Below, piece by piece: positions 1 to 6,937 of a DNA stretch of 22,935 bases. The notes beneath the pieces were generated by a model. The model made no database searches, was not told the origin of the DNA, and was given only the letters and a program-made list of their open reading frames with translations. Source of the DNA: an uncultured Oscillospiraceae bacterium (GTDB lineage Bacteria > Bacillota_A > Clostridia > Oscillospirales > Oscillospiraceae); assembly GCA_900769845.1 (NCBI GenBank), contig CAAGIF010000112.1:1-22935 (forward strand), written 5' to 3'. The translations under genes and the position numbers were made by a program. Position 1 is the stretch's first letter; each line of letters begins with the position of its first letter.

Positions 1-1
1 C

Positions 2-2245
2 GCATTTACCGGCGCGTTAGAAGACAAGGCCGGTCTGGTGGAGCAGGCCAACGGCGGTATCCTGTTCCTGGATGAGATCCATTGTCTTTCCACAAGCGGT
101 CAGGAGATTTTCTTCTCTTTGCTGGATTCGGGTATTTTCCGGCGCGTAGGTGACAACACTCCCAGAACCTCCCGCTTCATGCTTATGGGCGCAACCACAA
201 AGCCCCTGACGGATCTGCTGGATACCTTCTTGCGGCGTATGCCTGTACTGATTTCCATGCCTTCCCTTTCCGACAGACCCATCCGGGAACGGTTGGAGCT
301 GGTGGAATACTTTTACACGGAAGAGGCTGAGCACATCGGTCGGACGCTTCGTATCCAAAAAGATGCCCTTAACAGCATTCTGAACTACTCCCTGCATTCC
401 AATCTGGGTGTTTTGAAAAATCTTGTGCAGTTATCCTGCGCCAAAGCCTTCCTGCGAGAGAATGTCAAAGGAAACCGCACGGGAGAAATCGCCGTGACCT
501 TCTCTGACCTTTCCTTCCAGACTTACAACGAAACATCCGATGCAGATAAAAGCGTTACCACCGACCAGCATTTTACCGAGGAGCTGGTGGTTCCCAATCA
601 TCACGGCAGATCCGGAAAAGCCGAAATGTCCTCTCTGGTGGATGTTTATGATTTTGTGGAATCCCGTCTGTTCGGAGAAGAAAACCACTCCACCGGAAAA
701 GACAATTTGCAGCAGATTATTGCTTCCGAGATTGACAACTACTACACCGACATGGAACGAACCCTTCAATCGTCGGATATGGATCAGCGTCTGCTGGACA
801 GCGTGCTTTTCCCGGGTAGCATTGGCATCTGCAGTGAGTTTCTTAACCGGGCTGCGCTTGCGTTGGATCATGTTTATCCACCGACAACAGCAACCCTTCT
901 GGCAATGCACATCAGCCAGTATGTCAACCGCATGCGCTCAGAGCAGCCAGTATTCCCTTTGAGTATCCGGAATCTTCAGGGGTATGGAGCAGAACTCGCT
1001 TTCCTGCAGGAAAACCGAGATTGGCTCTCCCGCGCCATTAATGTGCATATTTCCAGAGATGAAATGAACTGCCTGGCGGTTCTTCTGCGGCAAGCCGGAC
1101 AAAAGCACGAGAAGCCTCCCGTCTGGATAACTCTGGCTTCCGCCAACGACAGTGTTGCTGCAGGCATGGCGCGGCATCTGAATGCTGTTTATGGCACAAA
1201 CCATGTCCACTGGCTGGATTCCACAACCGGAAGCAGCACATTCCAGTCTCTCTGTCAGCACATCAATACCTTCCACGGTGAAGCCGGAAATTTGATTTTC
1301 ACCGATATGAAGAGTCTGACCACCCTGGAACCGGAGTTGGTCAAAGCCACGGGAATTCCCTGTCGGATCATCCCCATACTGGAACAGCGTCTTCTGATGG
1401 AAGCCAGCCGATTAACCCTTCACCCATCGCAGGTGGATCTGGATGATCTGAAGGATCAGATTATGCAGGAATATTTCCAGCTGGTGCTCCATTTCTTCCA
1501 GGATTCCCATTTTGATCTCCCCGCCGTCCAGGAAAACTACGCCAAGCATTCCCCGGAGAAAGTGATATTCTCCATTTGCATTACCGGCATCGGCAGCGCC
1601 AAAAGCATTCAGGACATCCTTCAGAAACGCCTGGCATATATCCCCATGCTGCGGATTGTAGCAGTCAGCGCGCTGGATGATATGGAGCAGCTGGCTGCCC
1701 AGTACGGGAATGCGCTGCGCCTTGTAGTGGGAACGGTAGATCCCAACATCTCCGGCGTACCTTTTATATCCGCAGACCGGGTCTTCAGCGGCGAGGGCCT
1801 TATGGCCATCGCTTCCGTTGTAGATGACTGGGAAATGGACTCCGGAAAGCATCTGGCGCAATCGGATGAGGCATCCAGTGATGAAACCCGCAGCCTTCTG
1901 GCCCAGAGTCTGCCATATATTGCGCCTCATATAGACGGGCAGTTGGCCCTGGATTGCATTGAATATATGACCCAGGAATTGGAGCAAAGGTATTATCACA
2001 GGCCCTTACCTCAGGATGTACGGGTCAGGCTGTTTATGCATGCAGCATCCATGCTGGAGCGAAACGAAGAAGGTTTCCCTCTTTCTATGGAGCCTGCCCA
2101 CGAAGCGCTTTTGCAGGATAATATTCTTTGGTTTGAATTGCTACAGTCTTTGATTCAAAGAAGCTTTGCGCCCTTCCAAAAGCCAATTCCCCGGGCCGAG
2201 ATATTCTACTTTATGCTCTCCTTGCCCCAGCGGATTGACGAGTAA
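2..2245 (+). CDS. LevR-type sigma-54 transcriptional activator with PRD and PTS-like domains (5' partial)
   Basis: This is an enhancer-binding activator that would drive RNA polymerase-sigma-54 at the downstream -24/-12 promoter in response to PTS phosphorylation. The reading frame is open from base 2 with no start, so the N-terminal DNA-binding and Walker A parts lie outside the window. Numbering from base 2, residues 1-5 are AFTGA of the GAFTGA sigma-54 contact loop. Walker B (ILFLDE) is at 20-25, followed by an arginine-finger-like FLRRMP. A first PRD carries a candidate phosphorylatable His303. An EIIA-Man-like segment near 375-400 has Ala381 where the phospho-His is expected (alignment by eye). 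An EIIB-Gat-like segment has Cys526 in CITGIGSA. A second PRD carries His680. This order matches LevR-family regulators. The gene sits directly upstream of, and codirectional with, a PTS operon. The effector sugar is unknown. Confidence 0.9.
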   Translation, partial: AFTGALEDKAGLVEQANGGILFLDEIHCLSTSGQEIFFSLLDSGIFRRVGDNTPRTSRFMLMGATTKPLTDLLDTFLRRMPVLISMPSLSDRPIRERLELVEYFYTEEAEHIGRTLRIQKDALNSILNYSLHSNLGVLKNLVQLSCAKAFLRENVKGNRTGEIAVTFSDLSFQTYNETSDADKSVTTDQHFTEELVVPNHHGRSGKAEMSSLVDVYDFVESRLFGEENHSTGKDNLQQIIASEIDNYYTDMERTLQSSDMDQRLLDSVLFPGSIGICSEFLNRAALALDHVYPPTTATLLAMHISQYVNRMRSEQPVFPLSIRNLQGYGAELAFLQENRDWLSRAINVHISRDEMNCLAVLLRQAGQKHEKPPVWITLASANDSVAAGMARHLNAVYGTNHVHWLDSTTGSSTFQSLCQHINTFHGEAGNLIFTDMKSLTTLEPELVKATGIPCRIIPILEQRLLMEASRLTLHPSQVDLDDLKDQIMQEYFQLVLHFFQDSHFDLPAVQENYAKHSPEKVIFSICITGIGSAKSIQDILQKRLAYIPMLRIVAVSALDDMEQLAAQYGNALRLVVGTVDPNISGVPFISADRVFSGEGLMAIASVVDDWEMDSGKHLAQSDEASSDETRSLLAQSLPYIAPHIDGQLALDCIEYMTQELEQRYYHRPLPQDVRVRLFMHAASMLERNEEGFPLSMEPAHEALLQDNILWFELLQSLIQRSFAPFQKPIPRAEIFYFMLSLPQRIDE

Positions 2246-2246
2246 A

Positions 2247-2324
2247 CGCAAATATGCACACTTGCGGAAAGAAAACGTAAAAAAATGATGCACAAATATA
2301 GCTGCTTTCATTTGGTATGATGCA
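2247..2324 (+). promoter_or_regulatory. Candidate upstream activator sites for the LevR-type regulator
   Basis: Two kinds of repeat lie upstream of the -24/-12 promoter. An inverted repeat CGCAA-N10-TTGCG covers 2247-2266. Two exact direct octamers ATGATGCA sit at 2285-2292 and 2317-2324, 32 bp apart, about three helical turns, so they would present the same face. LevR-family activators are known to bind upstream sequences roughly 100 bp or more from the start, which fits this placement. Assignment to the neighbouring activator is inference. Confidence 0.4.
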
Positions 2325-2382
2325 ACAAAAATTGATCTGTTTTTCCGTCATTCTTCGTATATTTTGTATTCCAGACCCATTT

Positions 2383-2396
2383 CACTACATGTAGTG
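2383..2396. promoter_or_regulatory. 14-bp perfect palindrome overlapping the -24 element
   Basis: CACTACATGTAGTG is perfectly self-complementary, and its last two bases fall inside the TGGCAC box of the sigma-54 promoter. A protein bound here would compete with sigma-54 holoenzyme. No regulator for it is identified, and it could be chance. Confidence 0.4.
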
Positions 2397-2409
2397 GCAC
2401 GAAAATTGC
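2395..2409 (+). promoter_or_regulatory. Sigma-54 (-24/-12) promoter of the PTS operon
   Basis: TGGCACGAAAATTGC matches the sigma-54 consensus TGGCAC-N5-TTGC exactly, including spacing. Initiation is expected near 2420, leaving a leader of about 86 nt before the SDR gene. It is the only clear -24/-12 site I found in the window. It lies between the sigma-54 activator gene and its likely target operon, with rpoN at the far end of that operon. Confidence 0.92.
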
Positions 2410-2434
2410 GGGTAACAGATTAGGAGTTGTATTA

Positions 2435-2466
2435 GGGTCGGTATCATCTTGCAGACATACCGCCCC
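2435..2466 (+). other. Leader hairpin in the PTS operon 5' UTR
   Basis: CGGTAT (2439-2444) pairs with ATACCG (2457-2462) around a 12-nt loop, and GGG/CCC extend the stem beyond one mismatch. It lies between the predicted start site and the first ribosome binding site. No T-run follows, so it is not an obvious terminator. A role in mRNA stability or translation is possible but unproven. Confidence 0.4.
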
Positions 2467-2506
2467 AAGCCAAATTGAACTGCATATTTAGACAGGGGGA
2501 TTTGTA

Positions 2507-3274
2507 ATGAACTATCAGAATCAGGTTGTTGTATTGACTGGCGCAAGCGGCGGCATTGGCTCTGCAATGGCGAAGAAATTTACAGATCTGGGGGCAAAGG
2601 TCGCTCTGCTGGATATTGCCCTTGACCGTGTTGAAAATCTCGCTAAAAAACTGGAGCTTGGCCCTGACCGCGCCTATTGCGCGGCAGTAGATGTAGCAGA
2701 CGAATCTTCTGTTAAAACTGTAGTTGCCGGGATCGTAAACCATTTTGGTCGGATCGATGTCCTGGTCAACGCAGCAGGTATTCCCGGCCCCAGCGCCCGG
2801 GTGGAGAACTATTCCTGCGCCGATGCTAAAAAGGTGCTGGATGTGAATCTGCTGGGTACATTTTTGATGATGCATACGGTACTGCCTATCATGCAGGCCC
2901 AGAAGCACGGCGCAATCCTGAACTTCGGTTCTGTTTCCGGAATGGTAGGTTATCCTTTTGAAAGCGCTTACGGCGCAAGCAAGGCTGCCATCATTCACCT
3001 GACCAAAAATGCCGCCAGCGAAAACGGCGGTAACGGTGTCCGTATCAATGCCATTTCTCCCGGTTGGGTCAACACCAATATGATGGCCACAATTCTGGAG
3101 AGCTACAAGGATGTCGGCTTCGCAAAGTCTGAAGACAACATCACTCTCGGACCCATGGGCCGTCCCGGAACCCCGGAAGAAATGGCTCATGTAGCCGCCT
3201 TCATTTGTTCTGACGAAGCATCCTATGTGAACGGCTCCAATTTCCTGGTTGATGGCGGCATGACGCTGGGTTGA
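2507..3274 (+). CDS. SDR-family NAD(P)-dependent oxidoreductase
   Basis: This is a classical short-chain dehydrogenase/reductase of 255 residues, the usual length for the family, acting in the cytoplasm on a hydroxyl or keto group. The cofactor loop TGASGGIG is at residues 11-18, NAAG begins at Asn88, and the catalytic set is Ser142, Tyr155 and Lys159 (YGASK). The C-terminus has the expected SYVNGSNFLVDGGMTLG pattern. The ATG at 2507 follows AGGGGGA at 2494-2500. It is the first gene after the sigma-54 promoter, and its stop lies 14 nt before the next start. By context it probably oxidises or reduces the sugar or sugar phosphate delivered by the operon's PTS. Relatives include FabG-like, sorbitol-6-phosphate and gluconate dehydrogenases, so the substrate cannot be assigned. 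Confidence 0.9.
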   Translation: MNYQNQVVVLTGASGGIGSAMAKKFTDLGAKVALLDIALDRVENLAKKLELGPDRAYCAAVDVADESSVKTVVAGIVNHFGRIDVLVNAAGIPGPSARVENYSCADAKKVLDVNLLGTFLMMHTVLPIMQAQKHGAILNFGSVSGMVGYPFESAYGASKAAIIHLTKNAASENGGNGVRINAISPGWVNTNMMATILESYKDVGFAKSEDNITLGPMGRPGTPEEMAHVAAFICSDEASYVNGSNFLVDGGMTLG

Positions 3275-3288
3275 TCCGAGGAGGACAT

Positions 3289-5001
3289 ATGAGTAACGCA
3301 TTAAAAGTTGTTGTCGTAGGCGGTGTTGCCGGCGGTGCTTCTGCAGCAGCCAGAATTAAGCGGCTTGATGAGAGCGCCGATGTGGTGGTATTTGAGAAAG
3401 GAGAACATGTCTCCTTCTCAAACTGCTGCCTACCCTATCACCTCAGCGGTACTGTGGAGGACAGTGAGGATCTGATCATGATGGATCCGGAGGATTTACG
3501 GATGCGGTTTAACATGGATGTGCGCGTCCATTCCGAGGTAATTTCCATTAACCGCGCTGTAAAAACAGTTCAGGTCCGCTGCTCAGTAAGCGGCGAGACC
3601 TACAATCAGCCCTATGACAAGCTGATTCTGTCCCCGGGCGCAAACCCCATCATCCCCCCGGCGCTGCGTCAACTGAACCGGGAGAACATGTTTACCGTCC
3701 GGAATGTCCGTGACATTCGCGCGATCAAGGCGTGGATGGACAAGCCGGAGGTACAGGATGTGCTGGTAATCGGCGGCGGATTTATCGGGATTGAGGTGGC
3801 TGAAAATCTCCGCATGGCCGGCAAACGCGTTACCCTTGCGGAGCTTTCCGATCAGATCCTGCAGCCCTTTGATGAAGATATGGTTCAGATCCTGCACAAG
3901 GAACTGGATGACCACGGTATTAAGCTGCTCCTGGGCGCAGATGTTCAGAATATCACCGACGAAGGCGCTGCCATTTTGCAAAATGGCATAACGCAGAATC
4001 ACAAGGCAGATGCCGTTGTGCTTGCCATCGGCGTGTTCCCTGAAACGAAATTGGCTGTCCAGGCAGGACTTGACATAGGCAAGAGCGGCGCTATCCATGT
4101 TAACGAAAACTACCAGACCAATGATCCCGATATTTACGCTGTCGGCGATGCCATTGAAGTCTTTGATCCCCAGACCCACACTTATCGCAGATTGGCTCTG
4201 GCAGGCCCCGCCCAATTGGAAGCCCGGGCTGCCGCAGACCATATCTGCGGACTCAGAAACCAAAACCGCGGCTTTGCAGGCGCTCTGTGTCTGCGGGTAT
4301 TTGATCAGAATGCGGCTGCTGTGGGTCTGAACGAAAGAGCTGCCCTCCGGGCTGGGATCCATGCAGACAGTGTTCTCCTTTTCCCGGGAGATAAGGTCGG
4401 CATCATGCCCGAAAGCCACTATATGGCGCTTAAACTCACTTTCGAACGCCCCACCGGCAGAATTTTGGGCGCTCAGGCCATCGGCCGGGGCGATACGGTA
4501 GGACGGATGAATGTTATCGCTTCCCTGCTGCGGATGAACGGCACGGTGTATGATCTTAAGGATCTGACCCTATGCTATTCCCCCGTTTACAGTACCGCGA
4601 AAGACCCTGTCAACCAGGCCGCTCTCATTGCCATCAATGTTCTGGAAGGTCGCATGCCGCAGGTGAAGGTCAGCCAGGTACGCCAGCTTGTAGAAAGCGG
4701 CGCCTACATTGTGGATGTACGGGGACCCGGCGAATATGAGGCCGGTCACCTGATTGGCGCACATAATGTTCCCCTGCCCCAGATTCGGCAGCGGATGGAT
4801 GAGATTCCCCGGGATGTTCCGGTGTACCTGCATTGCCGTTCCAGCCAGCGCAGCTACTATGCTCTGTGCTGTCTGAGAGGAAATGGCTATCGGAATGTCA
4901 TCAATATCAGCGGATCCTTCCTGGGTATCAGTCTTTACGAGTATTTTAGGGACAAAATCCAGGGCCGCGCCCCCATTGTCACCACCTACAATTTTAACTG
5001 A
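3289..5001 (+). CDS. CoA-disulfide reductase-like flavoprotein with C-terminal rhodanese domain
   Basis: This is a 570-residue FAD/NAD(P)H pyridine-nucleotide disulfide oxidoreductase fused to a rhodanese, the layout of CoADR-RHD enzymes that reduce CoA disulfide, persulfide or polysulfide. The FAD motif VVVGGVAGGASAAAR is near the N-terminus. The redox Cys is expected at Cys46 in SFSNCCLPYH, where Cys47 replaces the usual Gly. The NAD(P) motif VIGGGFIGIEVAE starts near residue 160, a second FAD motif (YAVGDA) is near 283, and YSPVYSTAKDPVN precedes the rhodanese. The rhodanese active loop CRSSQRS has Cys516. I chose the ATG at 3289 because GAGGAGGA (3278-3285) precedes it; an in-frame TTG at 3271 overlaps the SDR stop and lacks such a site. 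It may supply reduced thiols or handle sulfane sulfur in this pathway; that role is inferred. Confidence 0.9.
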   Translation: MSNALKVVVVGGVAGGASAAARIKRLDESADVVVFEKGEHVSFSNCCLPYHLSGTVEDSEDLIMMDPEDLRMRFNMDVRVHSEVISINRAVKTVQVRCSVSGETYNQPYDKLILSPGANPIIPPALRQLNRENMFTVRNVRDIRAIKAWMDKPEVQDVLVIGGGFIGIEVAENLRMAGKRVTLAELSDQILQPFDEDMVQILHKELDDHGIKLLLGADVQNITDEGAAILQNGITQNHKADAVVLAIGVFPETKLAVQAGLDIGKSGAIHVNENYQTNDPDIYAVGDAIEVFDPQTHTYRRLALAGPAQLEARAAADHICGLRNQNRGFAGALCLRVFDQNAAAVGLNERAALRAGIHADSVLLFPGDKVGIMPESHYMALKLTFERPTGRILGAQAIGRGDTVGRMNVIASLLRMNGTVYDLKDLTLCYSPVYSTAKDPVNQAALIAINVLEGRMPQVKVSQVRQLVESGAYIVDVRGPGEYEAGHLIGAHNVPLPQIRQRMDEIPRDVPVYLHCRSSQRSYYALCCLRGNGYRNVINISGSFLGISLYEYFRDKIQGRAPIVTTYNFN

Positions 5002-5011
5002 GAATCGTGCT

Positions 5012-5470
5012 ATGAAAGAAATTACAAATAAAATGACAGCGGCTTTTGCCGATCAGCTGATGGAAGACGGTTTTCACTGTTCCCAGTGCGTCTTCCCATA
5101 TGCCGCCCAACGTTTGGGTATGGACAGCAGCCAGGCATACCGGCTCAGCGCAGCTTTAGGCGGCGGTTGCTTCCGGGGAGATTCCTGCGGAGCTGTTACC
5201 GGCGCAATTCTGGCTCTGGGTATGGTCTACGGATTTGACGCCCCTAATTCCGAAGAAGCCGATGAACAGATGGTTGCAAAAATCCATGAATTCGAAGACC
5301 GTTTTGAAAAAGAGCACGGCGCTTTCCTTTGCCGGCAGCTTCTGGGCGGATTTGATATGGCTAATCGTGACGATGAAGCGCCGGAAGGCACCTTCGATAA
5401 CTGCGCCCGTTACTGCGAAACAGCCTGCCGCATTCTGGATGAAATGATCAGCAACCATTATATTCGATAG
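5012..5470 (+). CDS. C_GCAxxG_C_C family protein
   Basis: This 152-residue protein belongs to the C_GCAxxG_C_C (redox-active or metal-binding, function unknown) family. The spaced cysteines are Cys23 and Cys26 (CSQC), Cys53 and Cys59 within GGGCFRGDSCGAVTGA, Cys107, and Cys131, Cys135 and Cys139 near the C-terminus. Family members are often next to oxidoreductases and may bind a metal or cluster; that is general knowledge, not shown here. The ATG at 5012 gives the typical N-terminus (helical start, then GFHCSQCV). Its ribosome binding site is poor and it starts 11 nt after the flavoprotein stop, so translation may depend on ribosomes finishing that gene. The frame stays open upstream to 4883, but that part overlaps the flavoprotein's rhodanese domain. 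Confidence 0.85.
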   Translation: MKEITNKMTAAFADQLMEDGFHCSQCVFPYAAQRLGMDSSQAYRLSAALGGGCFRGDSCGAVTGAILALGMVYGFDAPNSEEADEQMVAKIHEFEDRFEKEHGAFLCRQLLGGFDMANRDDEAPEGTFDNCARYCETACRILDEMISNHYIR

Positions 5471-5488
5471 AACAACAGGAGGAACGCC

Positions 5489-6283
5489 ATGGTTGAAATG
5501 GATTTGCTGAAGAATAAAAGTATCATCGGAATGATCCATACGCTGCCCCTGCCTGCAACAATGGAGTATGGCGGAGATATGGGGCAGGTCATTGACCGTG
5601 CGCTGGCGGATCTTCACGCTATGCAGGATGCCGGTGTAGACGCAGTGATCGTGGAGAATTTCTGCGACCACCCTGCCGGTACCAAGCTGGAACCCGAGCA
5701 GTTGGCAGCGCTTACCGCAGTTGCCACCGTTGTAGCCCGGGAAAGCCGGATTCCGGTGGGTATTGATGCAGCGTTTTCTGATCCCCTTGCCAGCTTGGCT
5801 ATCGCTGTAGCCGTAGGCGCCACTTTCATCCGTGTGCCGGTGTTTGTGGATACGGTCGTTACCTCCGACGGCATCGTAATGCCCTGCGCCAGAGAGCTTC
5901 AGCGCTATCGCAAACTTCTCGGTGCGGAAAATATCGCATTGCTTTGCGATATTCAACCCAAACACACCTTTATGCTCAGCAGCGCCATCTCCATTGAGGA
6001 GAGCGCCCGTATGGCCCAGGAATGTGGCGCAGATGCGATTATCATCACCGGCGCCCATACCGGCTCTGCCTCCCCGGTTGAAACCATTAAACGGGTACGG
6101 AACGTTACAAGCCTGCCTCTGATCGCAGGCAGCGGCGTCAATGCCGACAATGTTGCGGATCAGCTGGCTGTGGTGGATGCCGCGATCGTAGGTTCCTCCA
6201 TGAAGCCCCATGGCAAAGCCAACGAACCCGTCGACGGTAAACTTGCTGCAAAGCTTATGTCTCAGGCAAAGGCTTGCCGCTGA
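5489..6283 (+). CDS. BtpA/SgcQ family TIM-barrel protein (copy 1)
   Basis: This 264-residue protein matches the BtpA family, named for cyanobacterial photosystem I biogenesis and including E. coli SgcQ of a PTS operon. The biochemical activity of these barrel proteins is unsettled. Family signatures are visible in order: IIGMIHTLPLP (residues 12-22), GVDAVIVENF, the ATFIRVPVF strand, CDIQPKH, a TGAHTG turn, IAGSGV, and IVGSSMKPHGKANEPVD near the C-terminus. The last two resemble a phosphate-binding site of a TIM barrel, which would suit a phosphorylated substrate. The ATG at 5489 follows AGGAGG after 7 nt. Its place between redox genes and a PTS suggests it acts on the imported phosphosugar, as isomerase, aldolase or similar; this is inference. 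Confidence 0.88.
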   Translation: MVEMDLLKNKSIIGMIHTLPLPATMEYGGDMGQVIDRALADLHAMQDAGVDAVIVENFCDHPAGTKLEPEQLAALTAVATVVARESRIPVGIDAAFSDPLASLAIAVAVGATFIRVPVFVDTVVTSDGIVMPCARELQRYRKLLGAENIALLCDIQPKHTFMLSSAISIEESARMAQECGADAIIITGAHTGSASPVETIKRVRNVTSLPLIAGSGVNADNVADQLAVVDAAIVGSSMKPHGKANEPVDGKLAAKLMSQAKACR

Positions 6284-6368
6284 TTTTGGATTTTCGTGCA
6301 ATGAGAGGTCCGGCATTGCCGCGGCTGCCATTCGCGCAGATCATCTTGATAGAAAGGAGGTGTAGGAT

Positions 6369-6848
6369 ATGCGTAATATTGTTTTGGCAAGAGTGGATGA
6401 ACGGCTGATCCACGGTCAGGTTATGACATCTTGGCTCAAACTAAGCAGCGCAAACGTGATCCTTGTCATCGATGCTGCTTCGGCTACAAATGCTTTCCTG
6501 AAACGAATCCTCTTTGCTGCAGCGCCGAAGGATATTGAACTTTTGGTCATGACCGAGGCGGAAGCCGCTGCCTATCTAAAAGAGGACTCCCCTTCCGGCG
6601 AAAAAGTATTGGTGCTTGCAAAGGTTCCCAAGCCTTTCCTGGAAATGGTGGATAGCGGCGTAGCGATTCCTGAACTCATCTTGGGTAATATGGGTGGCGC
6701 TCCCGGTAGAAAGCGTTTCAACCGAAGCATCTCAGCCAGCGCTGAAGAGGTTCAGTGCTTCAAGGATCTGGTAGACCGGGGAGTATATGTATACTGTCAG
6801 ATGGTCCCCTCCGATTCCAAGGAAGATGTACGAAAGATCATGAAATGA
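6369..6848 (+). CDS. PTS mannose/fructose/sorbose-family EIIB subunit
   Basis: This is the cytoplasmic EIIB phosphotransfer protein of a mannose-family PTS, 159 residues as usual. The N-terminal motif ARVDERLIHGQV holds the phospho-acceptor His15. The family features NVILVIDAASA and ELILGNMGG also stand out. EIIB takes phosphate from an EIIA and passes it to sugar carried by EIIC/EIID, here encoded by the next gene. AAAGGAGG (6353-6360) precedes the ATG. An 85-nt gap separates it from the BtpA gene and an 89-nt gap with two hairpins follows. No EIIA gene is adjacent, so the phosphate donor must be encoded outside the window or borrowed from another mannose-type system. Confidence 0.95.
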   Translation: MRNIVLARVDERLIHGQVMTSWLKLSSANVILVIDAASATNAFLKRILFAAAPKDIELLVMTEAEAAAYLKEDSPSGEKVLVLAKVPKPFLEMVDSGVAIPELILGNMGGAPGRKRFNRSISASAEEVQCFKDLVDRGVYVYCQMVPSDSKEDVRKIMK

Positions 6849-6857
6849 CCCCTCCCC

Positions 6858-6911
6858 GCCGCAGGGTGCGGCACACTTAAATTTGTGATCAATTGTCGCA
6901 GACAATGATCA
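6858..6911 (+). other. Two intercistronic hairpins between EIIB and EIIC-EIID
   Basis: GCCGCA (6858-6863) pairs with TGCGGC (6867-6872) around GGG. Just downstream, 6886-6897 pairs with 6901-6911 (TTGTC/GACAA core, outer TGATC/GATCA, one bulged A, loop GCA). Neither is followed by a clean T-run, so RNA processing or mRNA stability is more likely than termination. Such hairpins could set EIIB against membrane-subunit levels. Confidence 0.5.
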
Positions 6912-6937
6912 ATATATTAAAAAAGGAGAGATAAATC

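Noticed and set aside
3271..3288. TTG start for the CoA-disulfide-reductase-like gene
   Set aside because: It overlaps the SDR stop and has no suitable ribosome binding site. The ATG at 3289 has GAGGAGGA just upstream.
4883..5011. Extended N-terminus for the C_GCAxxG_C_C gene
   Set aside because: The extension overlaps the rhodanese coding region in another frame, and the family N-terminus fits the ATG at 5012.
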